DNA from: Caballeronia grimmiae
Lineage (GTDB): Bacteria; Pseudomonadota; Gammaproteobacteria; Burkholderiales; Burkholderiaceae
NCBI RefSeq assembly: GCF_000698555.1
Contig: NZ_JFHE01000001.1
Location: forward strand, 124,001-188,000
Length of the DNA stretch: 64,000 nucleotides
Reading direction: 5' to 3'
Numbering within the stretch: the first letter of the stretch is position 1; each line of letters starts with the position of its first letter. The notes beneath the pieces were generated by a model. The model was not told where the DNA came from, made no database searches, and worked only from the letters and a program-made list of their open reading frames with translations. The translations under genes were made by a program, and so were the position numbers. Positions 9,096 to 18,113 of the stretch are shown here, piece by piece.

Positions 9096-10568
9096 ATGGC
9101 ACGCACCAAGGCCGAACTACTGGACAAGCTGTGGGGGCGCATGAGCGAGCGCGGGGATTTCCCGATGCTGTCTCAGGCGCTGCGCACGACTGTGTCCGCG
9201 ATGAGCGATGACGACCTCGACTTCACGGCGCTCGTGCAAGTCGTGCTGTCGGACTTCGGGCTCACGCAGAAGGTGCTGCGCCTCGCCAATTCCGCCATGT
9301 ACATGGCCTTCGGCGGCAACATCACGACGGTCACCCGCGCGCTGATGGTGCTCGGCATGGACGCGGTGGGGCATCTGGTCGTGGGCCTCAAGCTCGTCGA
9401 TCACTTTCATCACAGCGCGCCGCGCCGTATCGACGCGAAGCTGGAGCTGAACCGCACGCTGCTGTCCGGCACGGTGGCGCGGCAGGTCACGGAACGCATC
9501 GACCTTCGATCGGCCGAGGAAGCCGTCGTCTGCACGCTGATGCGGCAGATCGGCAAGCTGCTCGTTGCGTTCTATCTCGAGCACGAGTGGGATCAGTTGC
9601 GGCGCAAGGCCGCTGCCGAGCAGATCAGCGACAGCCACGCGTGTGCCGAGCTGCTGGGTGTCACGTTCGAGGAAATCGGCATCGAGGCGGCGGATCGCTG
9701 GCGTCTTCCCGAGACGATCCGCGCCGGCATGCGCGCGAGCGACCCCACTGCCCCGCCCGACGAGAGCGTGCCGAAGCACGTGCGCTGGCTGCAAGCCGTC
9801 ACCAACTATTCGACCGAAGTCGCCGATGCGCTCACCGCGCAGAACGTGGCGGCGGACGGACGCGAATCGATGCTGGTCGATCTCGCCGAACGCTACTGCG
9901 GCGCGCTCAATACCGATGCCGAAACGCTCGCGGCGATGAGCCTCGCGCTCGCCAGTGAAGAGAGCGGCGACGGCGTGATGCGCGAGATCGTCGAGTTGCA
10001 GGCGGATGCGGACGCCATTGCGCGAGCGGGCGTGTCGGCGGAGGCGCGCATCGGCGCGAGTCTCGAGGACATGCGCTCGCTGCCGTCGAAGAACGCGCTC
10101 GGGCCCGTGCTCGCGCTCGCATCGGAAGCAGTGCTGGCGGGGCTTGGGCTGTCGCGCACGGTCGTGTTCGTGCGCCAGGCCAACAATGAATTTCAGGCGC
10201 GGCTCGGGCTGGGTGCGGGTATCGAGGCGATGCTGCCCGCGTTGCGCTTTGCCGCCGAGTTCCGGCCGGACGTGTTCCACCTAGCGATCACGAATCCGGT
10301 GGGCATTTTCATCGAGAATGCTCACGATGCGCGCATCGACGCGCGGCTGCCTCGCTGGTACAAGGAGACGCTCGGCGAAGCGCAGGCATTCGTGCTGCTG
10401 CCGGTGAAAGCGAACGATACGACGGTCGCACTCGTGTATGGCGACTGGACGGTTGGCCAGCACGTGCACAAGATTTCGCCGCAGGAAATGAGCGCGCTCA
10501 ACGAGCTTACGCGGGAGTTAAGCCGTTTTTTTTCTAACGCGAACTGGAAGGAAGTCGAGCTGATCTGA
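9096..10568 (+). CDS. HDOD-domain signalling protein
   Basis: A 490-residue protein with an N-terminal HDOD domain (about 10-210: QVVLSDFGLTQKVLRLANSAMY, RALMVLGMDAV, TLMRQIGKLLV) and a C-terminal region (about 300-490) resembling a GAF-type sensor (LALASEAVLAGLGLSRTVVFV, FVLLPVKANDTTVALVYGD). HDOD proteins are non-hydrolytic relatives of HD phosphohydrolases that take part in signalling. The ATG at 9096 is preferred to an in-frame TTG at 9069. It lies about 140 bases after the GGDEF-EAL gene on the same strand, forming a cluster of three related signalling proteins. Confidence 0.88.
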   Translation: MARTKAELLDKLWGRMSERGDFPMLSQALRTTVSAMSDDDLDFTALVQVVLSDFGLTQKVLRLANSAMYMAFGGNITTVTRALMVLGMDAVGHLVVGLKLVDHFHHSAPRRIDAKLELNRTLLSGTVARQVTERIDLRSAEEAVVCTLMRQIGKLLVAFYLEHEWDQLRRKAAAEQISDSHACAELLGVTFEEIGIEAADRWRLPETIRAGMRASDPTAPPDESVPKHVRWLQAVTNYSTEVADALTAQNVAADGRESMLVDLAERYCGALNTDAETLAAMSLALASEESGDGVMREIVELQADADAIARAGVSAEARIGASLEDMRSLPSKNALGPVLALASEAVLAGLGLSRTVVFVRQANNEFQARLGLGAGIEAMLPALRFAAEFRPDVFHLAITNPVGIFIENAHDARIDARLPRWYKETLGEAQAFVLLPVKANDTTVALVYGDWTVGQHVHKISPQEMSALNELTRELSRFFSNANWKEVELI

Positions 10569-10599
10569 TTGCTCGATGTCGTTCCAGTTCGCGTGCCCC

Positions 10600-11046
10600 T
10601 CAGCTTTTCAGGATCGCCACGGCTTGCTCGCCGTATCGCACGATGTAGCCGCCGTGGCTGCGCTGCCAGCCGAGCGCGTCGGTCTCGCTTGCGAACCAGT
10701 TCTTCTCGAAGTCGTTGAACGCGCCGGCATCGAAGCGGTATCGGTCGATGCTTCTGGCTTCGCGTGTGTCGATGTCGGCCTTGCATGCGTCCCAGGTTGC
10801 GTAGCCGAGTTCGGCGGCGAGCATCGATAGCATGTGCTTCAGTTGTAAATCTCTGCGCGAGGCGTGGAGGTTTGTCAGGCTTCGACTGCGGGTTGCGTTC
10901 GAGCTTGCTGCCAGCAGGCGGCGCAGGACGGGCAAGGCGGCGCTCGCATCGCCGTCGCGGGCTTGCCGGAGCAGACGCCGCGCGTGCTCGCGCAGGTAGT
11001 CGCTATTGCTGACGGGAGATTCGATCGGACAGGATGTGGACCACAT
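10600..11046 (-). CDS. Hypothetical soluble protein
   Basis: A 148-residue protein without signal or membrane segments. The N-terminal half is basic and helical (YLREHARRLLRQARDGDASAALPVLRRLL) and the C-terminal half is aromatic (YRFDAGAFNDFEKNWFAS, GYIVRYGEQAVAILKS). AGGGA lies about 9 bases before the ATG. It is convergent with the HDOD gene. The style resembles conserved Burkholderiaceae proteins of unknown role; no function is proposed. Confidence 0.65.
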   Translation of the reverse strand: MWSTSCPIESPVSNSDYLREHARRLLRQARDGDASAALPVLRRLLAASSNATRSRSLTNLHASRRDLQLKHMLSMLAAELGYATWDACKADIDTREARSIDRYRFDAGAFNDFEKNWFASETDALGWQRSHGGYIVRYGEQAVAILKS

Positions 11047-11306
11047 AACGTTGTTCCCTTATATGCGCCGTTCTCGCTGCGGCTGTAAAGGTTCGACGTT
11101 GCGGTTCGATCCGGGGATGGAGTTGCGTGGCAGGTGCGGAGGACTTTCGCGAGAGGGGGCGCCGCTGCCGCGCCCTTGGTCGGGGATTTTAGTCTCGGCC
11201 TGGTGTTGCTGGCAAGGGGCGCTTCGGGTTTGCGCGGTGAGGTTGGGTTTGTGTCGGTCTGTTTGCTTGCTTGCCCGTTCCCCGGGGCGGGGGTTACGTT
11301 TTTGCC

Positions 11307-11351
11307 TGTCGAAGTGAGTTGGCGCTTCCTTATTCTCGTTCCATGCAAAGA
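11307..11351 (+). repeat. Single diverged copy of the 49-bp repeat unit
   Basis: Begins CTGTCGAAG and ends TCCATGCAAAG with GAGTTGGCGCTT inside, matching the frame of the array at 664-1006 with several substitutions and about 4 bases missing. It sits inside a longer repeat that also contains a GCCCGTTCCCCGGGGCGGGG-like block just upstream. Confidence 0.75.
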
Positions 11352-11461
11352 ATGCAGCATTTCTAATCTTCGCAACTTGAATTGTTTTTCGCTGAACTTG
11401 TGTTCGTGTCGGTCTGTTAGCGCGCCCCTCCCCGGGGCAGGGGTCACTTTCTTTGCTGCTG

Positions 11462-12118
11462 CAAAGAAAGTAACCAAAGAAAGCAGCATTTTTCTGAACC
11501 GCACGATGCACTAACTTGTGTGGCCACTCCGTAGAACACCGGTGGCACTCAGCTTGAAAGAGCCTTGAATCACCTTCCGCGCCCGCTGACAACTAACGTC
11601 CTCCGAGCCCCTTGGCTCGTTAACACCATCATTAGTTCAGCCACCTCGAAAACGCATCTCTCATCAGCAGCCCAAGCAATCGAGTTTCGCTTACCGCATA
11701 GATCGCAAATTCATCGCTCGCGAATCGACTCCCTTGAGTCATCGCGCGCCATTGCAGTCAGTCGTTTTGCCATTGCCCGACTTCCCTGGGACGTGTGCGT
11801 CGTGCCGTTAGCATTCAAGTCCGGCTTCTGCTTGGCTTGTGCTTGTGCGTGCGTTTTGCGTTTTGCGTTTTGCGTTTTGCGTTTTGCGTTTCGCAGTCTG
11901 CGCGCTTTGTCGCTCGATGTCGTTTTGTTTGCGCGGTACGTGATAGACGGTCGGTGTTAACGAGCCAAGGGGCTCGGAGGACGCTAGTTGTCAGCGGGCG
12001 CGGAAGGTGACTCAAGGCTCTTTCAAGCTGAGTGCCACCGATATTCTACGAAGTGACCACACGAGTTAGTGCATCGTGCGGTTCGAAAAAAAGCTGCTTT
12101 CTTTGGTTACTTTCTTTG
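11462..12118. repeat. 657-bp element with 163-bp inverted repeat arms
   Basis: The left arm (11462-11624) and the reverse complement of the right arm (11956-12118) align over 163 bp without gaps and with about ten mismatches, mostly transitions. The arms start CAAAGAAAGTAACCAAAGAA and end CTTGGCTCGTTAAC. Similarity continues outward for about 60 bp on each side (GTGTCGGT and CCCCTCCCCGGGGC blocks), where the right side has a 49-bp unit and the left side has only a short remnant. The 331-bp centre carries no supported gene. It could be a relic of a non-autonomous mobile element or a long hairpin-forming intergenic repeat. Confidence 0.85.
11851..11892 (+). repeat. Heptanucleotide microsatellite (GCGTTTT)n
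   Basis: Five perfect copies of GCGTTTT followed by a sixth that ends in C. It lies in the centre of the inverted-repeat element, outside any gene. Such runs are prone to slippage and could vary between strains. Confidence 0.9.
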
Positions 12119-12163
12119 CATGGGACCAGAGTAAGGCGCTAAAGCGCCAACTCTGGTCGACAG
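12114..12163 (-). repeat. Single inverted copy of the 49-bp repeat unit
   Basis: Read on the minus strand it runs CTGTCGACCAGAGTTGGCGC ... CCATGCAAAG, 50 bp. It matches units 2 and 3 of the array at 664-1006, including the GGCGCTTTAGCGCC core palindrome. It appears inserted into the outer part of the right arm of the inverted repeat, since the corresponding left-side position lacks it. Confidence 0.85.
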
Positions 12164-12261
12164 CCAAGAAAGTGCCCCCCGCCCCGGGGAGGGGCGAGCA
12201 AATAAACCGACACGAATACAAGCTCACCGACAAACAACCGCCAACCGCAAAGCAAACACCC

Positions 12262-13884
12262 TCAGCAAAGCTGAAACTTCCCCACAAGTTCCTTAAGCGC
12301 CCGCGCCTGATCATCGAGCGACTGAGCCGCAGCCGCCGCCTGCTCCACGAGCGCAGCATTCTGCTGCGTCCCCGCGTCCATTTGCGACACCGCGTGTCCG
12401 ATCGCCTCGATGCCGGTCTTCTGCTCCGCCGATGCCGCCGAAATCTCGCCCATGATGTCCGTCACGCGGCGCACCGCCCTCACGACTTCTTCCATCGTCG
12501 CACCGGCTTCCTGCGCATAAGTCGATCCATCGGACACACGCGACACCGACGTATCGATCAGCGTCTTGATCTCCTTCGCCGCCGCCGACGAACGCTGCGC
12601 AAGGCTGCGCACCTCGCCCGCAACGACCGCGAAGCCGCGCCCCTGCTCGCCCGCGCGCGCCGCTTCCACCGCCGCGTTCAACGCAAGAATGTTCGTCTGG
12701 AACGCGATACCTTCGATCACGCCGATGATGTCGCCAATGCTCTTCGCGCTCGCATCGATACGCTGCATCGTCTCGACGACGCGGCTCACCACCGTGCCGC
12801 CCTTCTCCGCAATCTCCGACGCGTTGTGCGCGAGCGTCGTCGCCTGCATCGCGTTGTCCGCGTTCTGGCGCACCGTCGACGTAAGCTGCTCCATGCTCGC
12901 CGCCGTCTTTTCCAGCGCGACAGCCTGCTCTTCCGTGCGGCGCGACAAATCGACGTTGCCCGTCGAAATTTCGCTCGACGCCGACGCAATCGCCTCCGCG
13001 CTCGCCGCAATATCGCCGACCGTCGCCGACAGGCCCGACTGCATTTCGGACAGCGCGTAGAGCATGCTCGCGTCGTCGCGACGCTTGAGCGCGATCGGAT
13101 ACGCGAGATCGCCCGAAGCAATGCGGCTCGCGATCTCCTTCGCATAAGCCGGCTCGCCGCCGAGCTGTCCGGAAAGACGCCGCACCATCCATTCACTGAC
13201 GACGATCGCCAGCACGAAGAGGGCCGCCGTCAACGCCAGCACCATCACGAACGACGACTGGAAAATGAACGAGGCCGCGTCGATCGTGCGCTTGGCCGCC
13301 GCGCCGCGCCGCTCGACGAGTTCATCGACCATCTTCTCGAGCTTGCCGGTCTCGACGAGCAGCGAGACGTCCTGCGTGCCGACTTGCCAGTTCATCTGCG
13401 ACAGATCGAGCGGCTGTTCCTTCACGAGCTTCACGAACGTGCGCAGGTTGCCGCTCCACGTCGCGAGCGCGGCGGCAAAGCGCTTGTGCTGCGCGAGCGC
13501 ATCGGTGTCGGCGCGATCCATGTACTGCGACAACTGCGACTGCTCCTTGCCGATGTCCGTCAGCGCGTGCTCGATCTGATCGCCGAGTTCGTCGCGCTCC
13601 TTCGCCGTCGACGCGGTCAGCAGCATCTTCTGCGAACGGCTCGCGCGCAGCAGATAACCGCGCGTTTCTTCGGCCGCCCGGCTCGCGACATAACCCTGCG
13701 TATAGATCGATTCCGTTGCGCCGTTGAGACGGCTGATCTGCGTGAGCGAGATCGCGCCGATCGCCAGCGTGCCTGACAGCACGAGGCCGAACGCGAGGCG
13801 CAGCGACGCTTTGACGGATAGTCCGCGCCTGGTCGCTCGCGGTGAGCCCGCGCCCTTGCCGGCGCGCAGCGTATGCAGTTTCAT
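12262..13884 (-). CDS. Methyl-accepting chemotaxis protein
   Basis: A 540-residue transmembrane chemoreceptor. An N-terminal helix (about 27-48) leads into a periplasmic four-helix-type ligand domain (about 50-195), followed by a second membrane helix (about 200-222), a HAMP domain and the cytoplasmic signalling coiled coil. The hairpin tip is clear: IAFQTNILALNAAVEAARAG followed by EQGRGFAVVAGEVRSLAQRS. No CheR-binding pentapeptide is seen at the C terminus (ELVGKFQLC). The ligand cannot be inferred, and no che genes are adjacent. Confidence 0.94.
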   Translation of the reverse strand: MKLHTLRAGKGAGSPRATRRGLSVKASLRLAFGLVLSGTLAIGAISLTQISRLNGATESIYTQGYVASRAAEETRGYLLRASRSQKMLLTASTAKERDELGDQIEHALTDIGKEQSQLSQYMDRADTDALAQHKRFAAALATWSGNLRTFVKLVKEQPLDLSQMNWQVGTQDVSLLVETGKLEKMVDELVERRGAAAKRTIDAASFIFQSSFVMVLALTAALFVLAIVVSEWMVRRLSGQLGGEPAYAKEIASRIASGDLAYPIALKRRDDASMLYALSEMQSGLSATVGDIAASAEAIASASSEISTGNVDLSRRTEEQAVALEKTAASMEQLTSTVRQNADNAMQATTLAHNASEIAEKGGTVVSRVVETMQRIDASAKSIGDIIGVIEGIAFQTNILALNAAVEAARAGEQGRGFAVVAGEVRSLAQRSSAAAKEIKTLIDTSVSRVSDGSTYAQEAGATMEEVVRAVRRVTDIMGEISAASAEQKTGIEAIGHAVSQMDAGTQQNAALVEQAAAAAQSLDDQARALKELVGKFQLC

Positions 13885-14168
13885 CGATGATCCCCGTGAT
13901 CGTTATGGTCGAGCGATGCGCTTTGTGACGCGCTTTCATGCTCTGCTTCTTTGCTCATCTACGGCATGAGTCTGGTTTTCTTTAACGGCATCGGCACGAC
14001 CGTGCGCGTTCGTTGGCTTCGGTCGATGCGATTCCTGTCCGCACTTATAACCGGCCAAAAACTGCATGTGTCTGATGAATACCCGGCCCTTCGTGTCCGA
14101 TTCGCGACAATTCTTGGCAGCACACCGCGAGCGAGACACCCTAAACTTGGCAAACATGCGGTTCGCGC

Positions 14169-15455
14169 ATGAATCGCAACGAAGAAGAGTCCGAGACAAC
14201 CGCTTTTTTAACTGCCATCGACATGCAAACGAGCATCGACAAGGGCGCGTTTCCGCCATCGGAAACGCCTGCCGCCACCGCGCCGGCCGTGCAGCGCACC
14301 ATGTATTCCGTGTTGGGCGCGATCAGCTTTTCGCACCTGCTCAACGACATGATCCAGTCGCTGATCCTCGCCATCTATCCGATGTTCAAGAGCGAATTCG
14401 CGCTCACGTTCGGGCAGATCGGGCTGATCACGCTGACGTATCAGATCACCGCGTCGCTGTTGCAGCCCCTCGTCGGGCTGTATACGGACAAGCATCCGAA
14501 GCCGTATTCGCTTCCCGTCGGCATGGGGTTCACGCTGTCCGGGCTGTTGCTGATGTCGGTTGCGGGCAGCTTCGGCACGCTCCTGATCGCGGCGGCGCTG
14601 GTGGGCTGCGGATCGTCGGTGTTTCATCCGGAGTCGTCGCGGGTGGCGCGCATGGCGTCGGGCGGCAAGCATGGTCTCGCGCAGTCGCTGTTTCAGGTGG
14701 GCGGCAACGCGGGCTCGTCGCTGGGGCCGCTGCTCGCCGCGCTGATCGTGATTCCGCATGGCCAGCGCAGCATCGCGTGGTTTTCGGCGGCGGCGCTGCT
14801 GGCGATGGTCGTGCTCGCGAACATCGGCCGCTGGTACAAGCGTCATCCGGCGACGAAAAAGGGCCGCGCGCAAGCGACGCACGCCGCCCTCCCGCGCGAC
14901 AAGGTCTTCATGGCGATGAGCGTGCTCGTGCTGCTCGTGTTCTCGAAGTACTTCTATCTGGCGAGCATCACGAGCTACTTCACGTTCTATCTGATCAGCA
15001 AGTTCGGCGTATCGGTACAGACCGCGCAGATTCATCTGTTCGTGTTCCTTGCGGCGGTCGCGGCGGGCACGATCATCGGCGGGCCGGTCGGCGACAAAGT
15101 CGGGCGCAAGGCCGTGATCTGGGTATCGATCCTCGGCGTCGCCCCGTTCACGCTGCTGATGCCTTACGTCAACCTGTTCTGGACGGGCGTGTTGTCGGTG
15201 ATCATCGGGCTCGTGCTGGCGTCGGCGTTCTCGGCGATCCTGGTCTACGCGCAGGAACTGATTCCGGGCAAGGTCGGCATGGTCGCGGGGCTGTTCTTCG
15301 GCTTCGCGTTCGGGATGGGTGGCGTCGGCGCGGCGGTGCTCGGGCATCTCGCGGACGTGACGAGCATCGATCACGTGTACAAGCTGTGCGCGTTCCTGCC
15401 GTTGATCGGCATGTTGGCGGTGTTCTTGCCGAAGACGAGGGATGCGAAGGCTTGA
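14169..15455 (+). CDS. MFS exporter, fosmidomycin-resistance (Fsr) type
   Basis: A 428-residue protein with about 12 membrane helices after a polar N-terminal tail of about 45 residues. FSHLLNDMIQSLILAIYPMFK, SVFHPESSRVARMASGGKHG and QVGGNAGSSLGPLLAALI are characteristic of the Fsr branch of the major facilitator superfamily, whose E. coli member exports fosmidomycin. The natural substrate here is unknown. ATG at 14223 is an alternative start that would shorten the tail by 18 residues. A terminator follows. Confidence 0.88.
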   Translation: MNRNEEESETTAFLTAIDMQTSIDKGAFPPSETPAATAPAVQRTMYSVLGAISFSHLLNDMIQSLILAIYPMFKSEFALTFGQIGLITLTYQITASLLQPLVGLYTDKHPKPYSLPVGMGFTLSGLLLMSVAGSFGTLLIAAALVGCGSSVFHPESSRVARMASGGKHGLAQSLFQVGGNAGSSLGPLLAALIVIPHGQRSIAWFSAAALLAMVVLANIGRWYKRHPATKKGRAQATHAALPRDKVFMAMSVLVLLVFSKYFYLASITSYFTFYLISKFGVSVQTAQIHLFVFLAAVAAGTIIGGPVGDKVGRKAVIWVSILGVAPFTLLMPYVNLFWTGVLSVIIGLVLASAFSAILVYAQELIPGKVGMVAGLFFGFAFGMGGVGAAVLGHLADVTSIDHVYKLCAFLPLIGMLAVFLPKTRDAKA

Positions 15456-15490
15456 TGGCCCGATGCGGCGCTGAAGCGCCAGCACGCACG

Positions 15491-15526
15491 AAACGCCCGG
15501 TCGAGGTTCTATGACCGGGCGTTTTG
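15491..15526 (+). terminator. Rho-independent terminator after the Fsr-type exporter
   Basis: Stem AACGCCCGGTC / GACCGGGCGTT with a short loop and a following TTTTG tract, about 40 bases after the exporter stop codon. It could also act weakly in the other direction because A residues precede the stem. Confidence 0.88.
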
Positions 15527-15662
15527 CTTGTTTAGTCGCAGGTTGCGACGAGCTTTTCATAGCCGTTGCCGTCGGTTGATTCGGACGTGCGGCATCGCGT
15601 GACGGCTCGCGGTAGCTTCGAAATCCCGCCCTCCCTTGCCGCGAATCAATGCCGCCCGTCCG

Positions 15663-17558
15663 CTACTTCCCTTCCAGCGCGGACCTCACCTGCGCCAACG
15701 CCCCGGCATCCTCGATGGTCGGCAAATCGCCCGGATCGCGTCCTTCCGCCAGCGCCGCAATCGCGCGCCGCAGCAGCTTGCCGGAACGCGTCTTCGGCAG
15801 CATCGACACGAAATGCACGCGCGCCGGCCGCGCAATCGCGCCGAGCTGCGTATCGACCGCATGGCACAACTCCGCTTCCATGCCCTCGCGCGCGCCGGGC
15901 GCATTGATGCGATCGGCATCGCGCAACACGACGAACGCCGTCGCCGCCTGCCCCTTCACCGGGTCCGCCACGCCGACGACCGCCACTTCCGCCACCGCCG
16001 CATGCGCCGACAGCGCCTCCTCGATCTCGCGCGTGCCGAGCCGATGCCCCGCCACGTTGATCACATCGTCTGTGCGCCCGAGTATCGACACGTAGCCGTC
16101 CTCGTCCTGCACGCCCCAGTCGAACGTCGAATAGACCATCTGGTTCGGCACACTACGCCAGTACGTGTCGATGAACCGCTGGTCATCGCCCCAGACGGTC
16201 TGCATGCAGCCGGGCGGCAGCGGATAGCCGAGCGTGACGACGCCCTTCTCGCCCGGCGCGCAGACATCGCCCGTCAGTTCGTCACGAAGCGTCAGCGCAA
16301 AGCCCATCGACGGCACGCCCGGCGAACCCAGCTTCGACGGCAACGCCTCGATGCCGCGCGGAATCGCGAGCATCGGCCAGCCGGTTTCGGTCTGCCAGTA
16401 GTTGTCGATGACAGGCTTCTTGAGCGCGCTTTGAATCCACTGCGCGGTAGGCTCGTCGAGCGGCTCGCCGGCAAGAAACAGCGTGCGCAGGCTCGACAGG
16501 TCGTATTTCTCCATCAGCGCCGGGTCCTGCTTTTTGAGGACGCGCAGCGCGGTCGGCGCGGTGAACATCAGATTGATGCCGTATTGCTCGACGAGCCGCC
16601 ACCAGACGCCGCCATCGGGACGAACCGGCGTGCCTTCGTACATCACCGTGGTCAGTCCCGCGATCAGCGGCGCATAGATGATGTAGCTATGCCCCACGAC
16701 CCAGCCGATGTCCGATGCGGTGAACATCATGTCGCCCGGCGCGCCCTGAAAGATGTGCTCCATCGACGCCGCGAGCGCCACCGCATAACCGCCGACATCG
16801 CGCTGCACGCCCTTCGGCCTGCCCGTCGTGCCGGACGTATAAAGGACGTAGGACGGATCGTTCGATTCGAGCCATTCGCAAGGCACGTGGGCGTCGAAAA
16901 ACTGCTCGCGCAGCGGCTCGTAGGCGACGAGATAGCTGGCCTGCAACCGCTCGGGCGCAAGCTGGCGGTCGATCAGCAGCACTTGCGTCACTTTGAACTC
17001 GGCGCGCGACAGCGCCTCATCGACGAGCGGCGTGTAGTCGATCACCTTGCCGGCACGCGCGCCGGCGTCGGCGGTGACGATGAGCGCAGGCTCCGCATCG
17101 TCGATGCGCGCCGCCAGATTCGGCGCCGCAAAGCCGCCGAACACGACCGAATGAATCGCGCCGATGCGCGCGCACGCGAGCATCGCGAAGACCGCTTCGG
17201 GGATCATCGGCAAATAGATGAGGACGCGGTCGCCTTTCCTGACCGACAGCGAGCGCATCACGGCCGCCATGCGGTTCACCTCGGCGTGAAGTTCGGCGTA
17301 CGTGTAGCGCCGCTCGATGCCGGTTTCCGTCGATACATAAACGAGCGCGTCCTGTTGCGCACGCGTCGCCAGATGACGATCGACCGCGTTGTGACAGAGG
17401 TTCGTCCTGCCGCCGATGAACCATCGCGCGAACGGCGGATTGCTCGCGTCGAGCACGCTGTCGAACGGCGTCTGCCAGTGAATGCGGCGGGCCTGCTCGG
17501 CCCAGAACGCTTCAGGCTCCTCGATAGACCGTCGATACGCTTCTCGGTAAGTCGGCAT
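15663..17558 (-). CDS. prpE: Propionyl-CoA synthetase (AMP-forming)
   Basis: A 631-residue acyl-CoA synthetase of the ANL superfamily, which activates propionate (and probably acetate) to the CoA ester through an acyl-adenylate. YTSGTTGRPKGVQRD is the AMP-binding loop, DNYWQTETGWPM the A5 motif, and PKTRSGKLLRR holds the C-terminal catalytic lysine that acetyltransferases modify in this family. PTYREAYRRSIEEPEAFWAEQ is a PrpE-type N terminus. ATG at 17558 was chosen over one five codons upstream because it begins the conserved region. No other prp genes are in the window. Confidence 0.92.
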   Translation of the reverse strand: MPTYREAYRRSIEEPEAFWAEQARRIHWQTPFDSVLDASNPPFARWFIGGRTNLCHNAVDRHLATRAQQDALVYVSTETGIERRYTYAELHAEVNRMAAVMRSLSVRKGDRVLIYLPMIPEAVFAMLACARIGAIHSVVFGGFAAPNLAARIDDAEPALIVTADAGARAGKVIDYTPLVDEALSRAEFKVTQVLLIDRQLAPERLQASYLVAYEPLREQFFDAHVPCEWLESNDPSYVLYTSGTTGRPKGVQRDVGGYAVALAASMEHIFQGAPGDMMFTASDIGWVVGHSYIIYAPLIAGLTTVMYEGTPVRPDGGVWWRLVEQYGINLMFTAPTALRVLKKQDPALMEKYDLSSLRTLFLAGEPLDEPTAQWIQSALKKPVIDNYWQTETGWPMLAIPRGIEALPSKLGSPGVPSMGFALTLRDELTGDVCAPGEKGVVTLGYPLPPGCMQTVWGDDQRFIDTYWRSVPNQMVYSTFDWGVQDEDGYVSILGRTDDVINVAGHRLGTREIEEALSAHAAVAEVAVVGVADPVKGQAATAFVVLRDADRINAPGAREGMEAELCHAVDTQLGAIARPARVHFVSMLPKTRSGKLLRRAIAALAEGRDPGDLPTIEDAGALAQVRSALEGK

Positions 17559-17651
17559 GCGCGTCCTCTGCAAAGCGGCGTTGGCTCCACAGAATAGAGC
17601 AGCCGGCGAACGGCTGGCTAGAGAGGGCGCGCCCTGATCGGTCCGACGGTT

Positions 17652-18113
17652 CTACACCGCGCGGCTTTGCGAGACGCGCGCGGATGCTTTCGTGGCCGTG
17701 TGCTTGAGCAGCACCGGCGCAAGTTCGCTCGCCACCCGCATGCTCGATACGACGACCGTGCGGACGCCGCTTCCTTCGGTGAGCGTGCGCAGCGTTTCGC
17801 GCGTGCCGGCCCGTGCTTCGATGCGTGGCTCGATCACGATGAAACCGCGGCAGTGCGCGCCCAGCGCCGCGCGATGCGTGCGCAGCCAGGCCGCGCGAAG
17901 CCGGAAGTCGTCGGGCGTCTCGTCGCCGGCGTGTTCCGCGACGATGACGAACGGCGTCGCCAGCGCAAGCAGCCGTCGCATCTGCGCGGCCCACGCGAAC
18001 GCGCAGCCCGGCTGGATCGCGCGGCGGCGCACTCGAACGAGCGGGAAACGGCTCGCGTCGAAAAGCTGCGAGTCCAGCGCGAGCGGGGGATTCTTGAAAA
18101 GGTCGGCGTTCAC
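17652..18113 (-). CDS. Unknown protein, second gene of a Fur-box operon
   Basis: A 153-residue soluble protein beginning with GTG at 18113, where the start overlaps the TGA of the upstream gene (GTGA), implying translational coupling. FPLVRVRRRAIQPGCAFAWAAQMRRLL, PFVIVAEHAGDE, WLRTHRAALGAHCRGFIVIEPRIEA and RTVVVSSMRVASELAPVLLK suggest an alternating alpha/beta fold reminiscent of STAS/SpoIIAA-like domains; that likeness is my inference. It is co-transcribed behind a strong Fur box, so a role in iron limitation or siderophore/haem handling is likely. Confidence 0.72.
   Translation of the reverse strand: MNADLFKNPPLALDSQLFDASRFPLVRVRRRAIQPGCAFAWAAQMRRLLALATPFVIVAEHAGDETPDDFRLRAAWLRTHRAALGAHCRGFIVIEPRIEARAGTRETLRTLTEGSGVRTVVVSSMRVASELAPVLLKHTATKASARVSQSRAV

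Larger units (their letters stand above)
11047..12261. other. Repeat-rich gap without genes
   Basis: About 1.2 kb lies between the hypothetical gene and the chemotaxis receptor. Several reading frames cross it, but they run through inverted repeats and have repeat-derived sequence (for example KKVTKES, PAPGRG), so I call none of them. It contains two copies of a CCCCGGGGC..GGGGTNAC block in direct orientation (near 11280 and 11430), a third inverted (near 12185), single 49-bp units and a long inverted repeat, listed separately. Confidence 0.75.

Noticed and set aside
11059-11592. 177- and 209-residue minus-strand frames in the repeat region
   Set aside because: They are translations of the repeats themselves (KKVTPAPG, KESSFF-like strings) that recur at other copies, so they are not genes.
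12076-13776. 566-residue plus-strand frame
   Set aside because: Its first part is repeat sequence and the rest is antisense to the chemotaxis receptor.
15636-17597. 653-residue plus-strand frame
   Set aside because: Antisense to prpE.
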